Counted from the stretch's first letter, positions 25,458-35,051 are shown. The stretch is 64,000 nucleotides of DNA from Acidobacteriaceae bacterium (GCA_903642235.1 CAHJWL010000005.1:274572-338571), one strand, 5' to 3'. Numbers and translations: made by a program. Notes: generated by a model from the sequence alone, not told the origin.

Positions 25458-26498
25458 ATGAACATCACGGCAGTCGCACGCAGGGCACGTGTCTCAACCG
25501 CGACGGTCTCCCGTACGATGAACGATTCCGGTCGTGTCCTGCCGAAGACGGCAGAGCGTGTTCGCAAAGCCATCGCCGAGCTTGGGTTTCATCCCGACAT
25601 CAACGCGCGCGCACTTGGGTCCGGACGCTCCAGCCTGTACGGACTCATCATCTCTGACATCACCAATCCATTCTTCCCCGAACTCGTGAGAGCCTTCGAA
25701 GACATCGCGGTCAAACACCAGAAAGAAATCCTGATTGCGAACACCGGCTACGACCCAAAGCGTCTGGATATCTGCGTCAATCGTATGGTGCAGCGCAGGG
25801 TCGACGGCGTAGCCATCATGACATCGGAGATGGATGAAACCTTGCTGAAGGGACTTCAAACACGCAAGATTCCCCTGGTTCTACTGGACAGGCACGCGCA
25901 AGGCCCGGGTGTAAGCAGCGTGCGAATCGATCATGCCGCGGGTATGCTGCAGGCCGTCGAGCATCTGGTGGCTCTTGGTCACTCTGATATCGGCTTCATC
26001 CGCGGTCCGGTCAGTCTTGCGACCGCGCGGGTCAGGTATAAGGCCTTTCAGGATGCCTGCAAACGACACCGTGTCCGGGTTACGGCAAGATGCATTGCGC
26101 AGGGCGATCACGGCGTTGAAGGCGGCTACAAAGCCATGCAGGATCTGCTTAAGAAAGGTGCCGGGCTTACCGCGGTCCTCTGCTCAAACGACCTCACTGC
26201 CATCGGAGCGATGGAGACCATCTATGAGCAGGGCCTCCGCGTTCCGGAGGATATCTCCGTTGTCGGTTACGACGACATCCTGCTAAGCGCTTACACCCGG
26301 CCGGGACTGACTACCGTCAACGTGCCTCGGGAGCAGGTCGCAAGCGCGGCATTTCTCAGTCTGCTTTCCTACGGGCAAGGTGCCGATCTGAATCTGCCCG
26401 GTCAAGAGCACATCCTTGTTCCGAAACTGGTCTGCCGCCGTTCCACTGCACGGCCTTCAGCAGGAACGCTTGAAGAGGAAAGCACCCGCGGAGCTTAG
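25458..26498 (+). CDS. LacI-family transcriptional regulator
   Basis: DNA-binding repressor or activator responding to a sugar. It has 346 residues: a LacI helix-turn-helix with hinge at 1-50 (ITAVARRARVSTATVSRTMN) and a periplasmic-binding-protein-like sensor domain (SLYGLIISDITNPFF, GVAIMTSE, LDRHAQG, FIRGP, CSNDLTAIGAM, VVGYDDI). GGGAGAG precedes the ATG. It closes the operon with ADH, esterase and GH51 genes, and is the natural candidate to bind the operator at 20763-20776. The ligand is probably arabinose or a related sugar, by context. Confidence 0.92.
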   Translation: MNITAVARRARVSTATVSRTMNDSGRVLPKTAERVRKAIAELGFHPDINARALGSGRSSLYGLIISDITNPFFPELVRAFEDIAVKHQKEILIANTGYDPKRLDICVNRMVQRRVDGVAIMTSEMDETLLKGLQTRKIPLVLLDRHAQGPGVSSVRIDHAAGMLQAVEHLVALGHSDIGFIRGPVSLATARVRYKAFQDACKRHRVRVTARCIAQGDHGVEGGYKAMQDLLKKGAGLTAVLCSNDLTAIGAMETIYEQGLRVPEDISVVGYDDILLSAYTRPGLTTVNVPREQVASAAFLSLLSYGQGADLNLPGQEHILVPKLVCRRSTARPSAGTLEEESTRGA

Positions 26499-26582
26499 CC
26501 ACCGTGGAGTTCGAACAGACTTTGTCGCCCCGACAATGCTTCGACCGTTCTTGGATGGCCGCTTGACTTCTTGCGTGTACAG

Positions 26583-26604
26583 TGTCAACCTATGCCGGTA
26601 GACA
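26583..26604. promoter_or_regulatory. Operator-like dyad upstream of the SDR-TetR pair
   Basis: TGTCAACC at 26583-26590 and GGTAGACA at 26597-26604 form a near-perfect inverted repeat (7 of 8 positions) with a 6-bp spacer, 25 bp before the SDR start. A TTGACT box at 26563-26568 lies just upstream. The downstream pair contains a TetR-type regulator, and such genes commonly bind dyads of this size in their own promoter. Confidence 0.5.
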
Positions 26605-26628
26605 ACGTCAACCATCGTAGGGGCGGCA

Positions 26629-27594
26629 ATGGCAACAGTTCTGATTACGGGAGATCACGCGGGCCTCGGTCGTGCCGCAGCGGAAGACCTTGTGACGAGG
26701 CGCGTCGATCTGATCCTGGCCGGACGCGATCTCGACAGAGTGGAGAGAGCCGGTCGGCAGCTTCAAGAGAAACACGGGATAAAAGTCACACCTTTACTGC
26801 TGAATCTGGCCTCACTGGAATCAGTTCGGGCCGCAGCCTCAAAGATCCGTGACATGGTGGCCGCAGGGGCCTTGGAACCGCTTCAAGCTCTGCTGTGCAA
26901 CGCTGGTGCCTCATTCCGGGGGTCGATCTCCTACGGCGTCGATGGCTATGAGGAGACCTTCGCTACCAATCACCTGGGGCATTTTCTTCTCGTAAATCTC
27001 CTGCTGGATAGCATTGCCGATGGAGGCCGGGTTGTGTTCACTGCAAGCGGTACCCACGATCCGGAGACGATGGACGGGAGAGTTGTGGGCGCGGCGGAAG
27101 AACCCGATGCCGAAGCACTCGCGAATCAAGGTAAGGACGGCAAAGAGCCGGTCTCAGGCGGCAAGCGCTATGCGACATCCAAGCTGTGTAACATCCTGTT
27201 CAGCTACGAATTGGATCGCCGGCTGCAAGCGGCACATCAATCTGTGTCTTCCATTGCATTTGATCCGGGTCTTATTCCGGAAACCGGTCTCGCCAGAACG
27301 GCGCCCGTCTTCGCGCAGTGGCTGTTTCGTACGTCACTCCTGAAATGGACGTTCAAGAAGCTCGGTGTCACAATGGGCAGCCTGCCCTTTTCAGGAGCGT
27401 CGTTGGCATCTCTTGCGGTCGATGACAGATTTGCAACCGTCTCGGGCACTTACCTCCAATCGAACAGCGGAACGCTCAGCGAGAGGCAATCCTCGAAGGC
27501 GTCCTACGATCAGGCAAAGGCGGCAAAACTCTGGGTGGATTCGGAGCGCCTGGTGCGGCTCACCATCAACGAACAACCCCGCAGGCTCGGATGA
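26629..27594 (+). CDS. Short-chain dehydrogenase/reductase
   Basis: NAD(P)-dependent oxidoreductase of 321 residues, longer than a classical SDR and similar in plan to the retinol dehydrogenase/protochlorophyllide reductase group. The cofactor motif is the variant TGDHAGLG (TGxxxGxG), followed by NAG in LLCNAGA, catalytic Ser140, and YxxxK with Tyr181 and Lys185 (RYATSKLCN). It runs alone with the TetR gene that overlaps its end. The substrate cannot be read from sequence. The dyad upstream suggests it is induced through that regulator. Confidence 0.88.
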   Translation: MATVLITGDHAGLGRAAAEDLVTRRVDLILAGRDLDRVERAGRQLQEKHGIKVTPLLLNLASLESVRAAASKIRDMVAAGALEPLQALLCNAGASFRGSISYGVDGYEETFATNHLGHFLLVNLLLDSIADGGRVVFTASGTHDPETMDGRVVGAAEEPDAEALANQGKDGKEPVSGGKRYATSKLCNILFSYELDRRLQAAHQSVSSIAFDPGLIPETGLARTAPVFAQWLFRTSLLKWTFKKLGVTMGSLPFSGASLASLAVDDRFATVSGTYLQSNSGTLSERQSSKASYDQAKAAKLWVDSERLVRLTINEQPRRLG

Positions 27595-28160
27595 CCACGG
27601 CGGATCGCATCGTCGATGCCGCAGCGTCGCTTCTGGATGCGGGCGGTGAGAGTGCGGTCACGTTGCGAGCTGTGGGTCTGGCCAGCGGGGTCTCTCACAA
27701 CGCTCCATACAAGCACTTCAAGAGTCGAAGCGCTCTGCTCGCGGCTGTCGCAACGCGTGACTTCACTGAACTGGAAGAGGCGTTCGCGAGGATTGGCCGT
27801 GAGCGTGTACGACCGCTTACCAAGCTGAAGCGAGCCTTGCAGCACTTCATCACGTACGGCCGAGAGTTCCCGGCCCGCTACCGATTGCTCTATAGCGATC
27901 CGGAACTCGCAAGGCAGGGTGGGGACCTTGAAGCCGCGGCGATGAAATCCTTTCTAACGTTTACGTCCCTGGTAAGCGAGTGTCAGCAGAGTAAGCAGTT
28001 GCCGAGCGTGCCGCCCCTTCAGCTAGCCGGCCTCCTCTACGCCTCGGTCCATGGCCTCATCGACTTACAGGCGGGCGGACAGATGCGAAGCGAAAAAGGC
28101 TTGATGGGTGCAGAGGCGGGAGTGCTTCTGCTTCTGAAACTTCTTTCGCAAGCTGAGTAG
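27591..28160 (+). CDS. TetR-family transcriptional regulator
   Basis: A 189-residue regulator. The N-terminal helix-turn-helix is clear (DRIVDAAASLLDAGG, VTLRAVGLASGVSHNAPYKHF); the rest is a helical TetR C-terminal domain (FPARYRLLYSDPELA..., LLYASVHGLIDLQAGG) of the WHG type. The ATG overlaps the SDR stop by 4 bp, indicating coupled translation. It most likely represses the SDR gene and itself through the dyad at 26583-26604. Confidence 0.92.
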   Translation: MTTADRIVDAAASLLDAGGESAVTLRAVGLASGVSHNAPYKHFKSRSALLAAVATRDFTELEEAFARIGRERVRPLTKLKRALQHFITYGREFPARYRLLYSDPELARQGGDLEAAAMKSFLTFTSLVSECQQSKQLPSVPPLQLAGLLYASVHGLIDLQAGGQMRSEKGLMGAEAGVLLLLKLLSQAE

Positions 28161-28480
28161 AATGCTTCAACCATGCAGAAGACCTAAATTCGTGGCAACC
28201 ATCCAGGCAAAGCGGTCGGTGAGCTTGCCAAACTCGTCGGAGAGTCTGCAGCTTCTAATCAGAGGGCCAAGAGAAGAGCAGTCACATCCGTATCGTTAGG
28301 AACGCGAAGCTCTGCCTCTCATCGAAAGCCGGAGCCATTCTCATTGCTGACCACGCACCCGCGAAGACAACGAAGTAAGCCGTCAGGAGACGACACGCGG
28401 CGGAACGTAAAGATCGTCTGTGATTTCCTCGAGCTTTCACCAGAGACCCCCGTAGCTCTCCTATGCGAAGGTCGCACGCT
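28161..28480. other. 320-bp gap with a possible decayed antitoxin gene
   Basis: No intact gene. A short stretch from the ATG at 28173 reads M-Q-K-T-stop, then continues in frame as HPGKAVGELAKLVGESAA, which resembles the start of VapB/Rv0623-type antitoxins (ELAxLTGES). The frame then loses similarity within about 20 codons. It is best seen as a degraded remnant. The rest of the gap shows no hairpin or promoter that I trust. Confidence 0.3.
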
Positions 28481-31400
28481 TCACTTCAGGTCGTCTTTGC
28501 TGAACCATGGATAGAGAATCGGCAGCACATACAGCGTCAAAATCGTCGCGGTCAGTAGCCCGCCGATGACCACGGTGGCCAGCGGTCGCTCGATCTCCGC
28601 ACCCCGCGAGGTTGAGATCGCCATAGGGATGAAGCCGAGGCTCGCGACCAGAGCTGTGATGAGCACCGGCCGAAGTCGATCTGCGGCACCCTGGTGTACC
28701 GCATCTTCCATGGCTTTCCCCTCCCGGCGCAGCGCGTTGATGTGGCTCACCATCACAATGCCGTTCAGCACAGCGATGCCGAACAGGGCAATGAAGCCGA
28801 CACACGCGGACAGGTTCAGATTGATCCCGCGCAGCCAGAGCGCAGCAATGCCGCCCACCAGCGCCAGGGGAACGATCAGCAGAATCAGCGCCATCTGCCT
28901 CGTGTTCTGGAAGGTCGCATAGAGCAGCGCCGCGATGATCAGCAGCGAGACGGGAAAGACCAGCAGCAGCCGCGTCTGGGCGCGCCTCTGGTTCTCATAC
29001 TGGCCACCCCACTCCAGGTGATACCCCGGCGGTAAAGTAAGCTGCTGCTCTATCTGCGTGCGGCACTCCTTGACAAAGCTGCCCAGATCGCGCCCGCTCA
29101 CGTTCGACATCACCACAGCCCGGCGATGCGCCTGCTCCCGATTGATCAAAATAGGTCCGCCCACCGTACGGATCTCGGCTACCTGGTCCAGCCGTACGAG
29201 CTCTCCCTGTGGCGTCTTGATCTGCAGCGATCGTAGCTGCTCCGGGTCGTTGCGCAGCGCTTCAGGAAGTCGAACCGCAATCGGGAAACGCTCCTCTCCC
29301 AGCAGCATCTCCGAGAGCTGCTTCGAACCATACATTGTCTCGATCACTTCCTGGACGTCCGAGACATTTACGCCATAGCGGGCCGCCGCGCGGCGATCGA
29401 TCCGCACCTGCAACTCCTGCGCGCCGGAGATCCTCTCCATCTGCGTCTCCGACGCGCCGTTGACTTTGGAAAGTATCGTCTGCGCCTGACGCGCCAGTTG
29501 CTCTAATATGTCGAGATCCTGGCCAAAGATCTTGAGGGCTACATCGCCGCGCGTGCCCGTGATCGTTTCGTCCATGCGCATCTGCATCGGTTGCGTGAAC
29601 TCATACGTGACCCCGGGAATCTGGTTTAGGGATCGTTCCAGAGTGTGCGAGAACTGCTCTTTCTGTTCAGGAGCCGCAGCCTCCATCTTCGGCGTGAACT
29701 TCAGGTACGAATCCGACTCATACTCACCCATCGCCTCCGTTGCGAGATCCGGCCGCCCAAGCTTTGTAACAACGCTGTCTACTCCGGAGGCAGCCTTGAT
29801 TGTTTTTTCGATCTCCGTGCCGATCGCAATCGACTCTGTCAGTGAAATCCCGGGGAGGCGCTTGGAGGTCACCACCATCGAGCCCTCGTCAAGCGTCGGC
29901 ATGAACTCCGTTCCGATAAACTTGAGTGAACCCAGCGCCAGAGCGATCAGAACCAAAGACACACTTAGGATCAATCTACGGTGTCGTTCGCTCCGCACCA
30001 GCGAACGGCTGTAGCGATCGCGCAGTCTGTCAAACCAGGAGGGCGTCACCCCCGTGCCCTCTGATCTCTGCTGCCCGTCTGGCTGTCCCGATTGTTCCCC
30101 CACGCGGGCCAGCAGCTTCGCGCGATGTCGCAGGGCGACCGTACAAAGTGTGGGCACAACGAAGAGCGCCAGCAGCAGAGATCCGGTCAGCGCGGAGACA
30201 ACTGTAACCGCCATCGGTCGAAACATTCGCCCTTCCAGGCTTTGCAGCGTGAGCACCGGCAAGTAAACCGCGATGATGATGAGCACTCCAAAGATCACAG
30301 GCCGCGACACCTCGAGCGCGGCCTCGCGGATGATCTCCGTCAATGGTCGACGCGGATCGCCTGTCTCCAGACGATGCATGCAGTTCTCCACCATCACAAC
30401 CGAGCCATCGACAATCGTGCCAAAGTCTATCGCACCCAGGCTCATCAGGTTTACCGAAATCCCAAACAGATCCATGCCGATAAAGCCGAACAGGAGGGAG
30501 AGCGGAATCGTAAACGCCACAACCAGCGCCGCGCGCCAGTCTCCGAGAAAGAGGAGCAGGATCACCAGCACCAGGCAGGCTGCTTCAATCAGATTGCGCC
30601 GCACCGTTGCCGTCGTTCCGTTGATCACATCGGACTGGTCGTAGAACTGAACTATCTTTGCGCCGTTCGGCAGCGTCAGGCCGGCGATCTTCTGCTTGAC
30701 CTCCTTGATGATCTTCTGCCCGTTCTCGCCGCGCAGGAGGATCACCATGCCGGAGACCGTCTCCCCTTTCCCGTCCTTCATCACAGCGCCATGGCGCGGC
30801 AGCGGCTCCGTGGTAATCGTCGCAACCTGACGCAAGAGAACAGGAACGCCGTCGGTCGTGGACACGACAATGTTGCCCAGGTCGTCCGTTCCCTCAGCCC
30901 GTCCCAGGCCGCGCACCGTGTACTGTTGCTCAGCATGCTCAATGTAGCTGCCGCCGAAGTTGGCGTTATTGTTGGTCACCGCCGCAACCACGTCGTGCAA
31001 TGTCAGATTGAAGCGGCGCAGGCCCTCCGGAACCACCTCAACCGTGTACTGCTTCGTCTCACCGCCCCACGAGTTGATCTCGCTCACTCCGGGAATGGTG
31101 AGCAGCGCATAGCGGATCACCCAGTCCTGCAGCGTCTTCACCTGCATCAGAGACATGCCTGGCGCAGAGACCGTGTACTGGTACACCTCGCCAAAGGCCG
31201 TCGACATCGGCATCATCTGCGGCGAAAGACCCGCTGGAATGCGGCCTTGCACCTGGTTGATCCGCTCCGCAACCAGCTGTCGAACGAGATATTTGTCCAT
31301 CGCGTCATCGAAGATGACCGTAACCATCGAAAGGTCGAGCTTTGAGGTGGACCGTACCATCTGCAGCTTCGGCATTCCCATCATCGATGTCTCGATCGGA

Positions 31401-31597
31401 TAGGTCACCAGCTGCTCCACCTCAACCGGAGACATGCCCGGACACTGCACTGTGACCACCACTTGATTGTTCGTCAGATCAGGAAAGGCCTCAAGCGGCA
31501 ACCGAAGCATGACAGTGATGCCGCCGATGAAGAGGACAACAAGCAGCACCAGGACCAGCCACCGGTTCGATAGAAAAAAGCTGACGAGCCTCCCCAT
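28481..31597 (-). CDS. CzcA-family heavy-metal RND efflux pump
   Basis: Inner-membrane proton-driven pump of 1038 residues that exports divalent metal ions through the tripartite complex encoded here. An N-terminal membrane helix is followed by the periplasmic porter domain and the signature of HME-type pumps in the fourth helix, DFGTIVDGSVVMVEN (Asp391, Asp397, Glu404). The IVDG variant is the divalent-cation type (Co/Zn/Cd/Ni) rather than the Cu/Ag type. A second hydrophobic block and porter loop complete the internal duplication. It is the last gene of a czcCBA order on the minus strand, only 3 bp after the adaptor. Confidence 0.93.
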   Translation of the reverse strand: MGRLVSFFLSNRWLVLVLLVVLFIGGITVMLRLPLEAFPDLTNNQVVVTVQCPGMSPVEVEQLVTYPIETSMMGMPKLQMVRSTSKLDLSMVTVIFDDAMDKYLVRQLVAERINQVQGRIPAGLSPQMMPMSTAFGEVYQYTVSAPGMSLMQVKTLQDWVIRYALLTIPGVSEINSWGGETKQYTVEVVPEGLRRFNLTLHDVVAAVTNNNANFGGSYIEHAEQQYTVRGLGRAEGTDDLGNIVVSTTDGVPVLLRQVATITTEPLPRHGAVMKDGKGETVSGMVILLRGENGQKIIKEVKQKIAGLTLPNGAKIVQFYDQSDVINGTTATVRRNLIEAACLVLVILLLFLGDWRAALVVAFTIPLSLLFGFIGMDLFGISVNLMSLGAIDFGTIVDGSVVMVENCMHRLETGDPRRPLTEIIREAALEVSRPVIFGVLIIIAVYLPVLTLQSLEGRMFRPMAVTVVSALTGSLLLALFVVPTLCTVALRHRAKLLARVGEQSGQPDGQQRSEGTGVTPSWFDRLRDRYSRSLVRSERHRRLILSVSLVLIALALGSLKFIGTEFMPTLDEGSMVVTSKRLPGISLTESIAIGTEIEKTIKAASGVDSVVTKLGRPDLATEAMGEYESDSYLKFTPKMEAAAPEQKEQFSHTLERSLNQIPGVTYEFTQPMQMRMDETITGTRGDVALKIFGQDLDILEQLARQAQTILSKVNGASETQMERISGAQELQVRIDRRAAARYGVNVSDVQEVIETMYGSKQLSEMLLGEERFPIAVRLPEALRNDPEQLRSLQIKTPQGELVRLDQVAEIRTVGGPILINREQAHRRAVVMSNVSGRDLGSFVKECRTQIEQQLTLPPGYHLEWGGQYENQRRAQTRLLLVFPVSLLIIAALLYATFQNTRQMALILLIVPLALVGGIAALWLRGINLNLSACVGFIALFGIAVLNGIVMVSHINALRREGKAMEDAVHQGAADRLRPVLITALVASLGFIPMAISTSRGAEIERPLATVVIGGLLTATILTLYVLPILYPWFSKDDLK

Positions 31598-31600
31598 GGT

Positions 31601-32908
31601 CTAACCGTCTCCCGTAGTGGCTTTCAGCATCTCGGACTTCACGAGGAACGCACCTTGAACGACGATCTTGTCGCCTGGCTGAAGGCCGTTGAGGATCTCC
31701 GTCATACCCTGCAAGCGTGTCCCGGTGTTCACAGTCACCGCGCGGAAGGTCTGTCCGTCCCGCGTGGCAAAGACCACCATCATGCCGTTGATGTCCTGCA
31801 GTGCGGCTTCCGGAACAAAAATGGCGGTGCGCGTCTTTGCTTCCCCAATCTGCGCCGAGACAAACATTCCAGGTCGCAGCCGTGTGCCAGGATTCGGAAC
31901 AACAATCCGCACAGGAACGGTGCGCGTCGCCGGATCAAGCGTGTCTCCCAGCATACCCACCCTTCCATGGAAGGTCTGGCCCGCAGGGCCTGAAGTCACG
32001 ATCTCTGCTTCTGCCCCCTTGTGCACCAGCGAGAGATCCTGCTGATTGACCGCGGCCGAGATCCACACCGTAGACAGATTCGAAATATCGAAGGCGTCAA
32101 AGCCCGTGTCGACAACCTGTCCGACGCTCACGTTCCGCGCAAGAACAACACCATCAATCGGCGATCGAAGAGGAACAAGCTCGCGATCATAGAGATTACC
32201 CGCGTTGAGCGACTCCGGCGATACCTGCAACAGCTCCGAAAGATGCTCGCGCTCCATATGCACGCTTGCCTCCGCATCCACCAGCATCTTTTCGGCCTGC
32301 AGCAAGTCCTGATCAGAGCGCTGCTGCTCCTCAAGCGAGGCCGCCTGAATGGAGAACAGGTGGTGGTAGCGGTCTCGCGCCTGCCGTGCGAACAGCACGG
32401 CGCCACGCTGTCTGTCAGCCGCCGAGTACGCCTGCACCAGCGCGCCGACCGTCTCATGCACAGAGTGACTATGTAGCTCACCCAGAGTCTCGCCGCGTCG
32501 CACGACTGCGCCCGAAAGCACATTCACCGCGGTTATGCGCCCGTCTGCCAGCGTGCCCAGATGCGATGTGTGCTGCTCGTCCACCTGCACCTGCCCGCCT
32601 ACGGAAAGCGCCTGCGGCACACGCTCGACCGCCACCTCGGCAACCTGGATGCCCGCCTTCCGCTGATCCTCGAGCGCGATCCGTGCGGTGTCGTTCGGCT
32701 CTGCTCCGCCTGCGCTGCTCTTGTCCGGCTTGCCTTTGCCGTCAGAGCTCTGCGCTGCCGACGCATCGCTGCTCTGCTTTGAACTTGCATCTTTTGTCGC
32801 GGAGCCCTTCGACCCCGACTCGGAGTTGCTCGTTTCGGTCTTGCCGGAACAGCCCGCGAACATCGCCGCGAGAAGCAGCAGCGCGAGGGAAGCTGAAGTT
32901 CGCCTCAT
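31601..32908 (-). CDS. RND efflux periplasmic adaptor (CzcB-like lipoprotein)
   Basis: Membrane-fusion protein linking CzcA to the outer-membrane channel; 435 residues. The N-terminus is a lipoprotein signal with lipobox MFAGC (Cys20). A long Ser/Lys/Gly-rich linker runs to about residue 70. A barrel-sandwich hybrid domain (GGQVQVDEQHTSHLG, GRITAVNVLSGAVVRRGETLGELHS), alpha-hairpin and beta-barrel segments follow in the usual order. No histidine-rich metal chaperone domain is present. The start overlaps the end of the TolC-like gene by 4 bp (ATGA). Confidence 0.92.
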   Translation of the reverse strand: MRRTSASLALLLLAAMFAGCSGKTETSNSESGSKGSATKDASSKQSSDASAAQSSDGKGKPDKSSAGGAEPNDTARIALEDQRKAGIQVAEVAVERVPQALSVGGQVQVDEQHTSHLGTLADGRITAVNVLSGAVVRRGETLGELHSHSVHETVGALVQAYSAADRQRGAVLFARQARDRYHHLFSIQAASLEEQQRSDQDLLQAEKMLVDAEASVHMEREHLSELLQVSPESLNAGNLYDRELVPLRSPIDGVVLARNVSVGQVVDTGFDAFDISNLSTVWISAAVNQQDLSLVHKGAEAEIVTSGPAGQTFHGRVGMLGDTLDPATRTVPVRIVVPNPGTRLRPGMFVSAQIGEAKTRTAIFVPEAALQDINGMMVVFATRDGQTFRAVTVNTGTRLQGMTEILNGLQPGDKIVVQGAFLVKSEMLKATTGDG

Positions 32909-34158
32909 GGACGCACTCCGTATGCAAGCTGCAGGCGAAGGCCGGCCTGCTGAAACTCGGCCAGCGTGCGCAGCGCCGTCACCTCCACGTCAACGGCGGT
33001 GCGTTCCGCATCAAGGTAGCGCAACAGATCGACTCCGCCCGTGCGATATGCGTCATCCATGATCGTCATGTTCTGTTTAGCTCGCGCCCGCATCTCCGGA
33101 AGAACCTTGCGCACAATCCGCTGTTGCGACGCATACGCCTGCTCAGCCGCTGTGACGTCGGCGCGAACGATTAGTTCGAGCTGCTGCACTCGATCCTGTG
33201 CGGCGCGAAGGTTCGCTCGTGCCCGCTCGATCTCGCCTTGATTGCGGTTCGCGAAGGGCAGCGGAATCTGCAGGGCCGTATAGAGCGTGTTTGTCCCCGA
33301 GTTGCGCTTGTAGCCGCCGAAGATGTCTACATCCGGCACCCTCTGCGCGAGCTGCAGCTTGATCTCTGCTTCAGCTGCAGCCACCGCCTCATGCGCGACC
33401 GTAACATCAGCGCGATTCAACAGAACCGACGCCGGCGTTTGCGTCTGGATCGCGTTCAGGGTATCGAGCGAGTCCGTAAGTTTGATCTCGCTGTTTGGCT
33501 CGCGTCCCATCTCTTTATATAGTTCGATGCGTGTGAGCAGTGCCTCGCGCCGCGCCGCCGCTAGCGAGAGTTCAAGCCGGTCTCGCTCAATCTGCACCCG
33601 CAGCAGATCCACCCCGCGCATGGCGCCCGCCTGTACCCGCTCCTTGTTGTACAGCACGATCGCATCAACCGTACGCATGTCCTCTTCAAGCAGGCGCGCG
33701 ATCCCTTCATTGGCTACGACGCTCCAGTACGCCGCCGCCACCCGGCCGGCAATCTGCTGGAGCAACAGCACGCGTTCCGCCTCACTCCGCCGCACAATCG
33801 CCCGAGCGACTCCAAGCCTTCGAGATCGTTTGCCACCTGGCTCCAGGAGCTGCGCGATCTCACCATAGTCTTCCGTCTGGTTGGCAAAGCTGAAGTTGTC
33901 AGCCCACGGGCGAATATCCTCGGATTGCAGGTACAGCCTTGGGTTCGGCCGCAAGGCCGCCTGCGTCACTCCCCCACGCGAGGCATCCACCAGATCCTGC
34001 GCTTCGCGCGCCTGTGGACTTGTCTGCGCCTGTTCAATCGCCGCGTGGAGACTCAGGCCGGAGACGCTTTGGCCTCTTAGATCTCCGGAAAAGCAGGAGA
34101 GCAGGCCAAAAACGAGAGAGAGCCGAGACAGGACTGCGCCGGATTGTGATTGGTACAT
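32905..34158 (-). CDS. TolC-family outer-membrane efflux channel (CzcC-like)
   Basis: Outer-membrane component of the metal efflux complex, 417 residues. The ATG at 34158 gives a signal peptide (SGAVLSRLSLVFGLLSCFSG, cleavage near RGQS); the frame is open further 5' but without similarity. Two OEP repeats of long helices are seen (LSLHAAIEQAQTSPQAREA, then ALQIPLPFANRNQGEIERARAN), with conserved RPNPRL and FANRNQG. It is the first gene of the czcCBA operon. The 267-bp region upstream must contain its promoter; no metal-sensor gene is adjacent. Confidence 0.92.
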   Translation of the reverse strand: MYQSQSGAVLSRLSLVFGLLSCFSGDLRGQSVSGLSLHAAIEQAQTSPQAREAQDLVDASRGGVTQAALRPNPRLYLQSEDIRPWADNFSFANQTEDYGEIAQLLEPGGKRSRRLGVARAIVRRSEAERVLLLQQIAGRVAAAYWSVVANEGIARLLEEDMRTVDAIVLYNKERVQAGAMRGVDLLRVQIERDRLELSLAAARREALLTRIELYKEMGREPNSEIKLTDSLDTLNAIQTQTPASVLLNRADVTVAHEAVAAAEAEIKLQLAQRVPDVDIFGGYKRNSGTNTLYTALQIPLPFANRNQGEIERARANLRAAQDRVQQLELIVRADVTAAEQAYASQQRIVRKVLPEMRARAKQNMTIMDDAYRTGGVDLLRYLDAERTAVDVEVTALRTLAEFQQAGLRLQLAYGVRP

Positions 34159-34327
34159 GTGGATTCCGCACTCTCTCAGCGACTTGCTTGATATATCAGA
34201 GCAGATCCGCACTTCCTGCGTCAGCAAGCAAACCCAGGTGGCTGGAAACAACCCTCTTCCCAGGACACCTCGCCCTGAGTGAGCCTACTTGCCCGCCGCT
34301 TCCGGCACAAGGTGTTCTCGCTTGGAT

Positions 34328-34363
34328 GGTCTGGCTGAACTTCCAAAGGATCCAGGCCAGACC
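34328..34363. terminator. Hairpin downstream of the DUF2147 gene
   Basis: GGTCTGGC at 34328-34335 pairs perfectly with GCCAGACC at 34356-34363 across a 20-nt loop that can fold further. It lies about 60 bp beyond the end of the DUF2147 gene (minus strand) and about 170 bp before the efflux operon. It could terminate the first or act in the leader of the second. No strong U-tract is visible. Confidence 0.3.
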
Positions 34364-34425
34364 TAGCGGCTGCGAGCGGAGCGCGTCAAACAGACGGCAG
34401 GAACAGACCGGAACGAACAGAACGA

Positions 34426-34908
34426 TCAGCCTGCACGCTCCTCGCACGTCTGCACAGCTTCAGGTACTCGCTTCCATTCCTCGCTGCGTCCGAAGATCTT
34501 CAGTCCCACATAGCCCCGAAGCTTCAGGAGATCACCCTCCGCTATGAAGGTTCCACTGTAGGTCCTGCCGGACATCGGATCGTAGAGCGATCCGCCGTCA
34601 GCGCTTCTTCTGTCCTCCGTCACCTTGAATCCACTACCTATCTCCAGTCCGCACAGGGAGCGCATCTGGAGCTTGCGGTCAGGATTCCTGCTATCCACTC
34701 TTTCGGCTGCGCCTGCCGGAATCTGCAGGATCTTCAGGCATTCCTTCTCTCCGCAGCGATACACCGTCACGATCGAGCCCGTCGGTGTTCTCCAGTTTCC
34801 CTCAACCGGCTTTGTCTGTGCCCCACCGCAATGGGCCCGGAGCAGCACACCAGCGACAACGATCAGCAGTCTTCCGCGCACACGATCTCCTTGGAGCCAC
34901 ACCTGCAT
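34426..34908 (-). CDS. Secreted DUF2147 protein
   Basis: A small exported protein of 160 residues with the DUF2147 fold; biochemical function unknown. The ATG at 34908 has GGAG six bases upstream and gives a signal peptide (RGRLLIVVAGVLLRAHCGGAQT). The family text is clear: GNWRTPTGSIVTVYRCG, Cys-containing central part, then DPMSGRTYSGT, LKLRGYVGLKIFGRSEEWKRV. A longer start at 34956 is possible but would bury the signal. It stands alone between the efflux operon and hemD. Confidence 0.85.
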   Translation of the reverse strand: MQVWLQGDRVRGRLLIVVAGVLLRAHCGGAQTKPVEGNWRTPTGSIVTVYRCGEKECLKILQIPAGAAERVDSRNPDRKLQMRSLCGLEIGSGFKVTEDRRSADGGSLYDPMSGRTYSGTFIAEGDLLKLRGYVGLKIFGRSEEWKRVPEAVQTCEERAG

Positions 34909-35051
34909 CTGTGCTCCGGATAGATGCGGGACAATCCACGCGTGTTTCCCCGGCACGAAGCGACGAGCGCACGAAAGCTTAAGAGCTCCATCAACATCTC
35001 TTCGAGCAGCCTTGGCTCTGTTAGAACAAAAGCTTCGTACACTGTAGGCGC

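Noticed and set aside
26505..26530. tRNA T-arm-like text GAGTTCGAAC
   Set aside because: No matching acceptor, D-arm or anticodon arm could be placed around it.
30092..31345. A 417-residue frame opposite the CzcA gene
   Set aside because: Gln/Arg/His-rich shadow without family similarity; the minus-strand CzcA frame has complete motifs.
34931..35051. Promoter or gene between the DUF2147 gene and hemD
   Set aside because: Only short frames without similarity; no -35/-10 pair that I would defend.
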